The notes beneath the pieces were generated by a model that was not told the DNA's origin, ran no database searches, and saw only the letters and a list, made by a program, of their open reading frames with translations. Positions 1 to 11,269 of a DNA stretch of 64,000 bases are shown here, piece after piece. A program made the translations under genes and the position numbers. The number at the start of each line of letters is the position of its first letter. Position 1 is the stretch's first letter. This DNA is from Isochrysis galbana (lineage: Eukaryota; Haptophyta; Isochrysidales; Isochrysidaceae), in contig CM030942.1 of assembly GCA_018136815.1 (NCBI GenBank), forward strand, positions 1,535,197 to 1,599,196, read 5' to 3'.

Positions 1-540
1 CCTGGGTGTCCGCCAATGACAAGGATTCCTCAGGGACCCCCTTACCTGCCCCCCCCATATTACCCCCCCCCCTCCGCGAACCCCCTCTTTCTACTCTCTA
101 CGCCACGAAAATCCATTGCATCAGTGAGTGACTCCCCCGCCCGCCTTCGCCTTGTCCGGCCCATGGAAGTCTGTCTTTATTTTGGGAGAAAAGGAGGATC
201 GCACGCGTGGGTCGTGGGTGAATCAAAGCAGTGAATGTCGGGCGAATCCCCATAACACATAACAAACGCGGAGGTTCCGCGTCGGCCGGTCGCCGGCTAT
301 CGGCCTCGCAATGGCTGCCAGCTGCCAGCTGGTGAGGAGTGAGGAGCCCAAGCTCCCAAGCTCAGGCGCCTCATTGTCGCATTCATCGTAGATGATTCGA
401 TTTCCAGGCTCTTGCTTTTACTTATCTCCAGGTCCTTCGCCGTGCGGCCACACGGTGAAGCTCAGGCACATCTAGGTTGGTTGGTAGGGTTCGTCCCTGC
501 CGAAGACGTCATGTGTCATGTTCATTCATGTACTACTGCA
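1..540. other. no gene seen
   Basis: No reading frame here looks like a protein: the open frames are short, rich in Pro/Ser and follow base composition. There are C-runs near 50-72 and a doubled 'gctgccag' motif near 316. Probably decayed repeat DNA. Confidence 0.5.
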
Positions 541-562
541 GCGCCAGCACATGCTCGTGTCG

Positions 563-626
563 GTGTCGCATTCGCGAATCGACGCTCGTTAGTTAGGCTT
601 CTTTCTTCTCTTCGTTCGGTATTTAA
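563..626 (+). repeat. dispersed LTR-like segment, copy 1
   Basis: About 60 bp starting GTGTCGCATTCGCGAATCGA and ending in TTCGGTATTTA match 19261-19322 closely, same orientation. The second copy lies between a Ty3/gypsy chromodomain and a Gag-like start, where a long terminal repeat would be, and the shared end has a TATA-like 'GTATTTA'. Reading it as part of an LTR is inference. Confidence 0.45.
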
Positions 627-1148
627 GGTCGTTTGCCTTCCTTTGGTACCCCTCGTTTCCAAATACGCGATGTGTCGGTACAAAAAAAATCTTATTGTAT
701 TTGAGCAAAGGCACCCACCTCACAGTGCTCAACCATGTCTATAACTATAAATGGAATAGCGGCTGATGATGTAGTACTCAAGCGATTGAAATGGATAACA
801 ACAAAGATGGACGATAACTTTAAAAAATTCATCTTACCTCTCTTTCCGCCTGTTGCGGTCGGGGGGAGAGCCGCCCTTTAGGCTTCCCAAAGAGAGGCCC
901 TCTCTCTTTACTTTCCCGCCTTCGCGTGTTTTGGTTTCTCCCTTCGGGTTGCATCCTCTCCGTCCGATTGGGATCCTCCGATCCCGATCTCCCTCTCTTT
1001 CCCCCGTGCCCCCGTGTGTTAGGATAGGGGTGATCGCTCTCGATCCCCCTCCCTTGTTTTCTCATGTGTGCGCCCCCTTTCTTTCCTTGCGCGCGCCCCG
1101 TGTGTTTCCCGCGCTTTCTCTTGTCCCAGAGTTCCGAGAGTCGCGCCC

Positions 1149-1640
1149 ATGGCCGCACTCCCTGGGGCTCTGGGCGAGCTCTCTCGACCACCGTCGCCCC
1201 AGGCTCGTGTGAGCGGTGTCCCTGCCGGTGCCATGCCTCCCTCCAGCCCCAGTGCTCCCCGTGCTCAGCCCTCCGTGAGCACGGCCGCCCCTGGAGAGCC
1301 CCATTCCTCGTCTCAACAATCTTTAGAGTCCCAATCCACATCCACAGCCACAGCCACTCCACTCCGCCAGTCACATGGTAGCGGAGGCGTGCCCGCCTCA
1401 CTGCCCGCCCCAGCCACACTGCCTCACCTCCTGTCCTCGCCTCGCCCGCGGCTCCGCCATCTCACCAGCCGCTATCGCCCCACTCCGCACTTCCACCCCT
1501 GGCCCACCAGTTTCACATTGCCAATCCATGGAACTCACCCACCCCATGGCACTCGCCACCGCCCCACCCTCACTCACCGGCCACCACACCCTACCCAGCC
1601 ACTCCACTCCGCCAGTCACACCGCCATATGGCACTTCTAA
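1149..1640 (+). CDS. Pro/Ser/Thr-rich ORF, possible Gag-like
   Basis: An open frame from an ATG at 1149 (MAALPGALGELSRPP...) encodes about 160 residues rich in Pro, Ser, Thr and His with no recognisable domain. It lies between the LTR-like segment at 563-626 and an integrase fragment at 2280, in the place a Gag gene would occupy in a Ty3/gypsy element. Other frames are open in the same stretch, so much of the openness is compositional. Function not recognised. Confidence 0.2.
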   Translation: MAALPGALGELSRPPSPQARVSGVPAGAMPPSSPSAPRAQPSVSTAAPGEPHSSSQQSLESQSTSTATATPLRQSHGSGGVPASLPAPATLPHLLSSPRPRLRHLTSRYRPTPHFHPWPTSFTLPIHGTHPPHGTRHRPTLTHRPPHPTQPLHSASHTAIWHF

Positions 1641-1760
1641 ATCTGCCATGCAGGTTATGGCGGAAGCATTGGACAGCATCAGTCCGCCACACCGCCGGTT
1701 GGGGTCAACCCGGGGGGGAGCAACAACTCCCTGAGGAGTCTGCTTGAGTCGAACCCAAAT

Positions 1761-2168
1761 TTGTGGGCGTACACTTTCGAATGTAAGTCCTTATTCAGTT
1801 CATTCGATTTCAAGCACAATACGAACATTGAAGACACCTTACATGCCATTTGCGAGGCTGATGAATCATTCACACTGGTTTATATGATACACACTCTCTT
1901 GAGCAATAAATTCACTGTGAAAACAATCATCGATATGAGTCGTGATGATCTGCTTCGTACAATGAAAACTTATGTCAATTCGGAATTAACTCCCCACCTC
2001 CAAGAATTGCTAGAAGGTGTCGATTCGGGTTCAGCTCCCCAAGTAAAGATTGAAAACAAAAGGCCGCTTATCGGTTCGGGTTCAGCTCCCGTAAAGATTG
2101 AACCCACAAGGCCCAGCAACATCAAATACAAAAAAGCTCGGTCCCAGGACACCGGGTCGAGCTCATGA
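1761..2168 (+). CDS. hypothetical protein with two tandem VKIE motifs
   Basis: A 135-residue frame with ordinary amino-acid composition, unlike its GC-rich surroundings, and AT-richer codons. Residues 1-85 look globular and helical (CKSLFSSFDFKHNTNIEDT...). Residues 88-125 carry a 17-residue duplication (GSGSAP-VKIE-x-x-RP twice), matched in DNA as a 51-bp period at 2024-2090. Each unit has V-K-I-E, which fits the psi-K-x-E sumoylation consensus. It may be a module of the degraded retroelement around it, or a host fragment without its first exon. Family not recognised. Confidence 0.4.
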   Translation: MWAYTFECKSLFSSFDFKHNTNIEDTLHAICEADESFTLVYMIHTLLSNKFTVKTIIDMSRDDLLRTMKTYVNSELTPHLQELLEGVDSGSAPQVKIENKRPLIGSGSAPVKIEPTRPSNIKYKKARSQDTGSSS

Positions 2169-2279
2169 GGGCGCTCCTGCTGAGCGAGTCCACTGCCCCC
2201 CCTCGATGAAAAGAAAACGCACGCACTTCCAGCGGCCTCCTCGTCACGCATGACGTGGCCGCCGCGCAGCCGCCAGGGT

Positions 2280-2735
2280 CGACGAAGGATGCACACATAC
2301 CTCCGTGCCTACCATGACCACCTTGGTCACCCAGGTGCGACAAGGATGTCTACTCTACTTCGTACTCGAGTGTACTGGCCTGGCTTGTCCGCCTCTGTAT
2401 CGGAATACGTTCGAGAGTGCCACGAGTGCACTCTTGGCAAACCGTTACCGCGACCGCTCGCCCATCCATCCGGTCTTTCTATCGGATCCCATCCTTTCGA
2501 CGTCGTCTATTGCGATATTCTTTCGATGGCTCCCACTCACGATTTCGTATCCGGCCGCTCCGGTTTTGATAAGTTGATTGTTTTCGTTGATTCTCTCTCT
2601 CGTTGGATTGAAGCTGAGCCTTGCAACGGTAACCCCTCCTCTCTCTCTCCGTCCGCCTCTCCTCGGCCGACGGCAGGAAGATTCGTTAGAGGTGGGGACA
2701 GTAAAAATCGGGTTCTCATGATCGCTTTTTTATAG
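2280..2735 (+). pseudogene. Ty3/gypsy integrase fragment (H2C2 zinc finger and start of catalytic core)
   Basis: The frame contains an integrase HHCC zinc-binding module: H-x4-H in 'HDHLGH', then the typical 'YWPGL', then C-x2-C in 'CHECTLGKP'. It is followed by the beginning of the rve core, with the first catalytic Asp in 'VVYCDIL' and 'DKLIVFVDSLSRWIEAEP'. This is the standard Ty3/gypsy order. Soon after the first Asp the sequence turns into Ser/Pro low-complexity and stops, so the second Asp and the Glu are missing. It is a broken copy with no reverse transcriptase upstream. Confidence 0.85.
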
Positions 2736-3782
2736 CAAAAAAAATGCATGGATGACCTCCATATGCCCTAACTAGACGACCCTCCGAGTCTCAGCTCCCT
2801 ATTCTTTCGCGCGCGCGCGCGCCGACGTGATAAAATTCCAATTTTTTTGGCCCGGCGGTGTCGACGGCCCACGTAACCACTTTAACGACCGCTCGGAAGC
2901 TGTAATTGGTCGCCCGGCCGCATTTTTTTGCCTGGTTGGGCATTATCAGTCGTGGTAAGAATGATATACTAGATGGATACCTGTGACTCGATCGTTTATC
3001 CACATATTATTGTACGTATGTGCCCTATACTACAGACGAACACAGCGGGCAATTGGACACAGCCGCACAAAAATGGTTGATGAGGATGTCACACGGATGA
3101 AACAACGCAAGCTTCGGTACCCCCCGCCCGCCACAAGCATATCAGAGCCGACTGTGCCGAGTCTACAACATAGCTCGACGCATCGCGCGTTCTGAGGCCA
3201 GAATTCAGCACGCATCATGGGCACTCGTGAGCGCCAACAGGAGCCACTCCTCCAGGTAGCCAGGGAGGCCCTCGGCGCGCGCTCGCGGCGCATTTCACGG
3301 CGTCCGAGCAACCATTCGACCTGAGCGCGACTGACTAGCCCCGAGCTGCCCTCTCAGGGAGGCTACATGCCCCACAGCAGTACCATCCGCGCTCACGTTG
3401 GCCTCCCCAACAGAGCGCTGGGCACTCTGGGGTCCCCAGGCGAACGCGATCGTGACAGATGACAGCAGGATCTGCCCAGGCGCTTCTGGCAGACCCTTGC
3501 CGCTCCAGTCATACCCATCCGACCTTGTTGGGAGGCCTCCCAGTCGAGCAAGCGCTTCAAGTAGAGGGGCCAGCCCTCTACTTCGCCCATTCCGCGAGGC
3601 TGAGCCGATCGACGACCAATGTTTTTGAAGGCCCTCGAAACGGACAGACTGAAAATGAGTACGTGAATGTCGTTCTCAATACGTAATAGTGCTCGTTTTG
3701 TTTTCCCCACTTACTATCATTACAATTATTTTATTTTTGTTCGTTTTTTCATGATTTTGCCATATAAACCGCAAAAAATAGG
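2736..3782. other. no gene seen
   Basis: Intergenic DNA with only short open frames of unconvincing composition. It holds a CG dinucleotide run (2810-2823) and an AT-rich stretch at 3690-3780 that lies just beyond the stop codon of the minus-strand gene remnant and could be its 3' flank. Confidence 0.5.
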
Positions 3783-5119
3783 CTAGGTTGCACTGACACA
3801 TTGATAGCCTACACTCAGCCAAATGTTATAGACCCGCCTCTTGAGCTCAGCTGAACTAAATCGCCACCCCATGTGCCTATCAGCGTTCCAATTAGCCTCT
3901 GTCAGGATCGACCACGCATAAGTCTCCTCCTCTTCAAACTCCTCGTCGGCGGGCCACCGGATGCGCACAGCCCCAGCTCCGAGCAGTTTTTTGCAGCGCG
4001 GGCTCTCCTTATCTGTCTTGCCGTTAGCGATCTGTACCACTTCACCCGTGCACCAAATGAGCGTCGATTTTCTCGCACCTGTCTCAGGGTCAACAATCCA
4101 GTAGCGCCAATTGATTTCGAGTTCAGTGCCCACCAAGTCGTCGTCGAGCTCCGGCGGCGTCGGCGGCTGCTGATCACCCGTAGCGTCTAGCTCACCTTCC
4201 TGTTCAAGAGCCCCACGCTTGTGCCGAGCCATTGCCAGCAACTCGTCGGGGCTAATTTCTTGTATCGCATCGGCCATCTTGCTAGCTTGCACCGTTGGCG
4301 TCCCGAGCTCTTTCATCGTCTTCCGCTTCATCACCGGGACGGCCGCCTGCTCGGGGAGCTCGCGGGCCCGGCGTCGCTTTGCCTCCTCGTTAAGGAGTTC
4401 CGTAACTACCTCCTTGAGGCTGGTGACAGTGCCGATGTACTCGTCTGTACTTGACGACCATTGCAACTTGAACTCAATGAAGCCCAGACCGATCACGCGC
4501 ATCTCAGCTTGCTCGCGAAGCCAATTGAGTTGCAGTTGCGTCGTCTTTGCCGCTCGACGCCCGCGGTCGCAATCCTCAGCATCAACGCGATTGGCGATTT
4601 TGGCGAGCTCGGCATTAATGGCCGTAACGGACTTGACGCCGCACTTCTTCCATCATCATCTTGTTCTGCTCCATCATCCGAGACATCAATGGAGACAAAT
4701 TTATTGCGATCAATGCGCTTGCCCGCCGTGGATGAAGGTGTCATTGAGGAGGAAGGAGCCATGGATGAGGATGCCGCGAAGGAGCTTGAGCTTGACGTCT
4801 GCGGCGTGACGTTGCTGGCACGCAGGTCTTTCAGCGCCACGGAGCGCTCCGTCTCCACGTTGTAGATACGAGAGAAGAACTTTACCATGATCATGCGCAC
4901 ATCGCCGTGTCGAGAGCTCTCACATCTCGTTGACGCGATGGTGCAAGGGCCCAGGAGGGTGTGGACCACGCGATCACCGACTCGAAAGCAGTCAACGTTG
5001 CTCGAGCCCACTACGTCGTCGTTCTCCTTGTAATCCTCTTCACCGCTGCCCACGGACACCTCGGAGTCCGTGCTCTCGGCAGGCTTGTCCTCCTCGACCT
5101 TGCTGTCGTCGTCGGTCAC
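3783..5119 (-). pseudogene. repeat-family gene of unknown function, broken by two frameshifts
   Basis: Three collinear minus-strand frames read as one protein. The 5' frame (5119 to about 4685) has an acidic Ser-rich N-terminus and 'FRVGDRVVHTLLGPCTIAS'. A short middle frame (about 4685-4640) gives 'SRMMEQNKMMMEEVRR'. The 3' frame (about 4640-3783) gives a helical 'LAKIANRVDAEDCD' segment, 'QLNWLREQAEMRVIGLGF', a Lys/Arg/Glu-rich region, then 'INWRYWIVDPETG', 'LIWCTGEVVQIANG' and 'AVRIRWPADEEF'. The sense continues across each shift, so frameshifts or sequencing errors fit better than introns. I recall this architecture as a multicopy family in haptophyte genomes, but know of no function. The track of this frame reaches 5119 through a GTG, so the true start is unclear. 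Confidence 0.6.
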
Positions 5120-5429
5120 GCCAATCGACGTCGTCCCACTGGCGGCCGGTGGCCTCGACAGCGACGCACGCGCTGACGAGCGAGGGGAGGAGAGGGAGGG
5201 AAAGTGAATGAGGATGCGGACATGCCCGGCTGGGGTTGTGGTGGCGCTGGCGGGCTGGCGGTGCCTTGGCCTTGGGACGGGCCGCCGCGCGTGCGGGTGC
5301 GCGCGGGCTCACCTCGACGGCTCCTTGCCATCTTCTCGATGAGGGAGTGAGTGAGGCAGTGAGGGTGAGAGCCGCCACGGGCGCCGGGCGCCCCGCGACC
5401 CCCCCCCCCCCCCCCGCCCGCGCCCTCCC

Positions 5430-5560
5430 CCCTAGAGTTTCGCACAAGTTGCGCACATGGGCTATTTTGGGGCCCAAATTTCGCGAAAGTTTTTTGCCCA
5501 TAAAAGTGGCCCAAGTTTCGAAATGAGTTTCGCGAAACTCTGACCTGGCCCTAGCTTCGA
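5430..5560 (-). repeat. dispersed repeat, shared with 47838-47950
   Basis: The stretch holds 'GCGAAACTCTG-A/G-CC-T/C-GGCCC' preceded by an A/T-rich 'CCCAAATTT' block, and the same order is seen near 47860-47945. The two copies suggest an element end or old transposon. The C-run at 5401-5416 is adjacent. Confidence 0.4.
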
Positions 5561-6240
5561 TTCCTCTCGCGGTTCCTTCGATGATTGCCTCCATCTCGTC
5601 CGTTCTTCTTCGCGATCCTCGCGGAGGGGGCACCGACGTTTAATGTTAGTTTCGTCGCGGTTTCGATGAAAGAAAGGAAGAACGAATGGCACGCGCCTCG
5701 CGTCTCGCGTCTTGTTTCGTCGCCCCTTGCTCGTCGCTTGTCTAGAAGGTCTCTCCGCACATCGCCTTCTCCCCCCGCGCGAGTTTGGATCTCTCCTCGA
5801 TCCTCCGCGTTGGCTTCAGCGGACGAGTTCCACTTTAACGATAGTTCGACCCCTTCGGTGGCGTAGTTATGCGCTCTCTTTCCGTATCTCTTCGCGCATG
5901 ACGAGCGATCGCGACTTCAGCCTTCGCCGCGCGGGGAGGGGTTTGTTTATCGTATGATTCCGGAGTGTTTACGTTAGTTTTAGGAGCCCAAGGACTTTGG
6001 TTTTTGGTTTCTTGTGAGTGATTTTTGTAGCAACTTCGTCGAGTCCCACCGTGTTCCCAAGCGAGTCCCCCCGAGTTCCCGAGTCTATACCCCGAGTCAA
6101 CGAGTCAATACAAGTCAAGCACGCGCCTGAGCCACCCCCAGTCGCCTGCCACCACCTCACACAAGCCTCCTTCCGCACTTCCGCGCCCTCCGTGCTCCGT
6201 GCGTGCGTCGTGCGTCGTGCGTCGATCACCATGCCCGTAG
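5561..6240. other. no convincing gene
   Basis: Several frames are open but none has protein-like composition or a recognisable motif. The region joins two dispersed repeats (5430-5560 and 6262-6345) and is probably transposon-derived. Confidence 0.4.
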
Positions 6241-6261
6241 TCACCCCCGAGGAAAGCTCCA

Positions 6262-6345
6262 TGAGCTCCCCACAAGAACCGCGTTCCGCGCTAGCTGCCG
6301 GCGCGCCCTCGCAGGCAATCTCCAAGAGTGAGAGCAGCCTTGCTC
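6262..6345 (+). repeat. dispersed repeat family 'GCGCTAGC', copy 1
   Basis: The run from GAGCTCCCCACAAGAACC through a CGCTAGCTGCCGGCGCGCC block to 'AGCCTTGCTCTGACA' is repeated, inverted, at about 41134-41225, with a more diverged inverted copy at about 46440-46560. Shared order and spacing over about 85 bp mark a dispersed family. Confidence 0.55.
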
Positions 6346-6871
6346 TGACAGAAAACGAAAACATTTTCGGGTTTGTGTATTGAAATGGCGTCGAAAATGT
6401 GCATATTCCTCATTAGATTCTGCCTAATATCTAATATACCCATTACCAGTACCAGTAGCATACCTAAGATCTCGTGATCAAACGATCAAACCTCAACCTT
6501 GACTTGGTGAATTTTCACCTTTAGAAGTTAAAAGTTAAAAGCCCTGTTTGACCGCCCTAGACATTTCCCTGGATCCTGCGTTTTGGAACGGAGGTTGTAC
6601 GTATATTTTCGACGGCCAAAAACATACTGTTTTTGCTGTTTTCCCTCAGTTTCAGTTTGGCTGGGTTTCACATGTCACATGTAGGTCCCCGACTCCCCGA
6701 CCCCCGACCCCCGCCCGACCCAGAACCAAAACGCTCGAGATCCCCCCCCCCCCCCCCCTCCCCCCCCTTTTTTATTTTTGGCTGAGACAAGTGCAGCCCA
6801 TTTGAAGTCGCCGACTCGTCTGGCGGGGGCCGACAAGGGAAAGGCTGCTCGTCCGGTTCGGCAGACTCCCC

Positions 6872-7888
6872 ATGGTGCTGCAGCCGGTGACGAACGGTGT
6901 GCGGGTGCGGCCAGATGGAGCGCCGAAGGGGCTTAAGTCTGTCGCTGTCCCCTCGCGATACGGCCAACAGAAGGCGCCTGCCGGAGGCATGCCAACGCTC
7001 AAGTCGCAGCTGGACACCGCAAAGGCAGAACTGGCTCGCAGCCAGGCAACGGAGGCCACGGCGGTTCGACAGGCAACCGAGAGTGCTGTAATGGTCCGCT
7101 TACTGCGCTCGCTCCTCAGGTCGGAGCTCGCCGTCGCCGATGCGCATATTGGGGAGGCATCAGCTGCTGCGCGCGAGTGGTGTCATCAAGCGTGCCTGCT
7201 GGGAGCCGAGCTCGAGACTGTTGCCGGTCGCGAGGCGAAACTTCGGTTGGAGTGCGAACGCAACGCAAACCTCTCGGCGTCTCTCGACGCGGCGCGCGAA
7301 TCCATTGCAGAGTTGCAGTCCAAAACTCTGCCAGAGATGGCGCGGGAGATTGAGTTGCAACGGGCCCGTGCCGACCGTGCAGAGGCACAAGCCGCTCTCT
7401 TGCGTGAACGGGTTGCGGCGCGCGACAGGATGCTTCGCGAGCAATCTGAGCATTTCGAACGGTTGAATGGTGCGCTAGGTGCGGCCGGCGGCCCGGATGG
7501 CCTCTCTGTCCTCGCTCAGGGAGCACTGGGCAGCTTTGGTGTTCTCTATGCAGAAAATGGCTTGCATGAAGACCAGCGGTTCACTGCACTCCAAGACAAG
7601 CTGGTCCGGCTATGCATGGTGACAGATACCCTGACAGATTGGGTTCCATGGTTCGTTGCTGCGCGCACTAGCGAGACGCGTCAGCTAGCCGAGCTCGCCG
7701 AGAGCGAGGCGGCAGAGGAGGCAGAGGTGGCTGCAAGAAGCTTCTGCAGAGCGCTTTCACCAGGTGCTTGGAGCGCGCGAAGGCCCCCTGCACAGTCGAG
7801 AATCGCTGGGCTTGGGATGGAGAACGCGTCACCTCATGCAGGATGGCTCGGGCATTCTCGCAGGGTAGCGGGAAGGGGCCCCAAGTAG
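6872..7888 (+). CDS. coiled-coil protein, function unknown
   Basis: An uninterrupted 338-codon frame from ATG 6872 to a TAG just before the assembly gap. Residues 45-220 are rich in Ala, Glu, Arg and Leu with heptad-like spacing (for example 'LKSQLDTAKAELARSQATE' and 'RARADRAEAQAALLRERVAAR'), indicating a long coiled coil. Residues 225-270 are a more hydrophobic segment, and the tail is basic. No signal peptide or membrane helix is seen. The upstream 120 bp include a 30-bp C/T run. It converges with the YIPF5 gene across the gap. No family is recognised; a structural or adaptor role is only a guess from the coiled coil. Confidence 0.6.
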   Translation: MVLQPVTNGVRVRPDGAPKGLKSVAVPSRYGQQKAPAGGMPTLKSQLDTAKAELARSQATEATAVRQATESAVMVRLLRSLLRSELAVADAHIGEASAAAREWCHQACLLGAELETVAGREAKLRLECERNANLSASLDAARESIAELQSKTLPEMAREIELQRARADRAEAQAALLRERVAARDRMLREQSEHFERLNGALGAAGGPDGLSVLAQGALGSFGVLYAENGLHEDQRFTALQDKLVRLCMVTDTLTDWVPWFVAARTSETRQLAELAESEAAEEAEVAARSFCRALSPGAWSARRPPAQSRIAGLGMENASPHAGWLGHSRRVAGRGPK

Positions 7889-7900
7889 CACACATTATCG

Positions 7901-8000
7901 NNNNNNNNNNNNNNNNNNNNNNNNNNNNNNNNNNNNNNNNNNNNNNNNNNNNNNNNNNNNNNNNNNNNNNNNNNNNNNNNNNNNNNNNNNNNNNNNNNNN
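7901..8000. other. assembly gap (100 N)
   Basis: Exactly 100 undetermined bases, the usual placeholder for a gap of unknown length. It interrupts the YIPF5 gene in its second exon; the missing C-terminal half is not found on the left side, so the true gap is probably longer or the join is wrong. Confidence 0.95.
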
Positions 8001-8722
8001 ACGGCCCACAATGAGAAGAGCCCGATGATGAAGACAACATAGATGTAGGAAAATTGCACTTTTCCTTTGGACACGTGGGGGAGTTGAGGATTTCGGCTGC
8101 TGACAACGGTGCGCATGAGTGCCTCCCCACTGGATGCAAACTCCTAGCATGGGCGGGCTGGGCTCCCTTGCGGGTGGGCAGCACGGACGAGCAGGCCGTC
8201 GGCGGGGCAAGACGGCGCACCTTTGAGCAGCAGCAACATTGCGAGCGCGAGGCAAAAGAGTAGCGGCCCCGCAAAGTCACAGTCGTCGATCACTTGCTGG
8301 TCCAGCTTAGTCCGGCGCGGCCAGAGTACCGCCTTTGTCTTGGAGTAGATGTGCGAGAAGTTGATGCCAAGTTCCTCTAGGATTGGCGGCTCGTCGGGCT
8401 CACCCTCGCCCAGGAGCGTCGATGAAATATTGCGTGCTCTCATACCAACGGTCGCACGCGGCGCTTCCTTCGGCGTGTCCATCAGCCCGTTGCCCATGTT
8501 CCCCCGCAGCTGCTCCGCTGGATCGTCACCTGGCTGCGGAAAGCCGCCACTTTGCCAGCCGGCAGCGGGCGCATAGTGCGGGTGCGTGGGCTGCGGCGTG
8601 TAACCCTGTGTGTAGCCCTGCTGCAACGGCGCGTATGGCTGAGCGTACACCCCGCTCGTCGCGGCGGCGGGAGGGGCGAGCGGCTGGCTGAAGCCGTAGT
8701 CATCCTCGGCAGAGCTACGCAT
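8001..8722 (-). CDS. YIPF5/Yip1-like ER-Golgi membrane protein, 5' part
   Basis: The minus strand from ATG 8722 encodes a Gln/Pro/Tyr-rich cytosolic head (residues 1-100), then the Yip1-domain start 'EPPILEELGINFSHIYSKT' and 'DFAGPLLFCLALAMLLLLKG', which is the YIPF5/Yip1A signature before and in the first membrane helix. Exon 1 ends at 8221 (AAAG|GTGCGC), a 156-bp intron runs to 8065, and exon 2 (from 8064) restores the frame as 'LLLLKGKVQFSYIYVVFIIGLF', the second helix. The gene then enters the gap, so helices 3-5 are missing. YIPF5 homologues bind Rab/Ypt GTPases and act in ER-to-Golgi vesicle traffic. An in-frame upstream ATG (8845) lies in low-complexity sequence and is less likely. Confidence 0.85.
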
Positions 8723-9100
8723 GCTTGAGGCTGCAGCCGCGAAGGGTAGGAGTTGGGCCGAGGGACGGAGAAGGTGGGGAGTGCAGGCAGTGGGAGGAGA
8801 TGGGGTATGTGGTGGTCGTGGTGGGGAGAGGCGCCGGCGGCCCACCGGGAAGGGAGGAGTGAGAGCTAGGAGAGGCGGGGAAGGAGGCAGGGGGAGGCGA
8901 GGGGCGCGGCGCCTGCGCCGGGGGGGGAAGGGGGAGAGGGCGGGGGGCGGGGGGATCTCTGCTGGGGGCCCGGGGGGGGCGGGGGGGGGGGAGGCGGCCC
9001 GGTCGGTCTAGTAAAAGTAGGATTAAAGTCGAAGGAGCGTTTTCTTCCTCTCCCTTTACTTTATACTGCCGGAGCCTCCCAATGGCTGCTTCTTCCCGCC
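8723..9100. promoter_or_regulatory. purine-rich upstream region of the YIPF5 gene
   Basis: The plus strand is almost all G and A from about 8740 to 9000, so the YIPF5 sense strand is pyrimidine-rich directly before its start codon. Similar tracts border most other host genes here. A promoter or 5' UTR role is inferred from position only. Confidence 0.3.
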
Positions 9101-9279
9101 CCTAGGTGTTAAACCCTAGATGGGAGAAACGTATTCGCCGTTTTTCTACGAAAGCGAAAAACAGGCCGTTTTTGCCGTTTTTGCAAGCCCTTCAGTTTTT
9201 GTCTCCGTTTTTGAATGGCAACGCGAGCACTCATGCACCATGCGCTGAGCGTGAGCATATGTGGGCGCTTACGCGTGCG

Positions 9280-10740
<1,461 letters not shown>

Positions 10741-11009
10741 GCTTGGTGTGCCACCCAGTGCAACTGGATCAACACCAAAACGCCGGCAGCCCGCCCAGTT
10801 TTGGTGCAAAGTTGGGGCTTCTCGTCTCAACAATTGTAGCGTTTCGTGAACGGCTGTTAGTAGTGATACTCATGTACATATCGATGTCAATCGCAATCTG
10901 TGTCGATGATCATATAATGTGTAGAGAAGCACATTTTGTGGAGGGTATGAGCTGGTAGAGCTTATGGCTCCGTCACTAGTTGTGCATTCCTTGCATGAAG
11001 GGCATCAGA

Positions 11010-11175
11010 AAAAATATACCGGAGGGGGGCCGAATACTTTTTAGCGCTTGGTCTTCGGAGGCTTAAAATTGGCCATTTTTCGAAAATTTTGCCGGCGGAC
11101 CCCCCTTTTTTTTGCTGATCTCTCATACCAGAACCTATAGAAAGCTTATTTAGGCCTCCATTTGCCCATATGGCC
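11010..11175 (-). repeat. dispersed repeat family, copy 3 (with 59986-60430)
   Basis: Read on the minus strand this gives 'GGCCTAAATAAGCTTTCTAT', an 'AGAGATCAGCAAAAAAA' block and 'GGCAAAATTTTCGAAAAAT', in the same order as the two tandem copies at 59986-60135 and 60225-60430. It lies directly upstream of the hAT remnant and could belong to that element's end. Confidence 0.6.
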
Positions 11176-11269
11176 GATGATTGGACAATTCAACAACTTG
11201 TGGTAGCTGCCTCTCCGTTTACGGAGCGGCACACAGGAACCGCTATCGACGGCCGGACGCGAGAAGCTT

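Noticed and set aside
829-1419. 196-codon minus-strand frame and overlapping plus-strand frames
   Set aside because: Open on both strands because of GC bias; Arg/Gly/Glu-rich with no motif.
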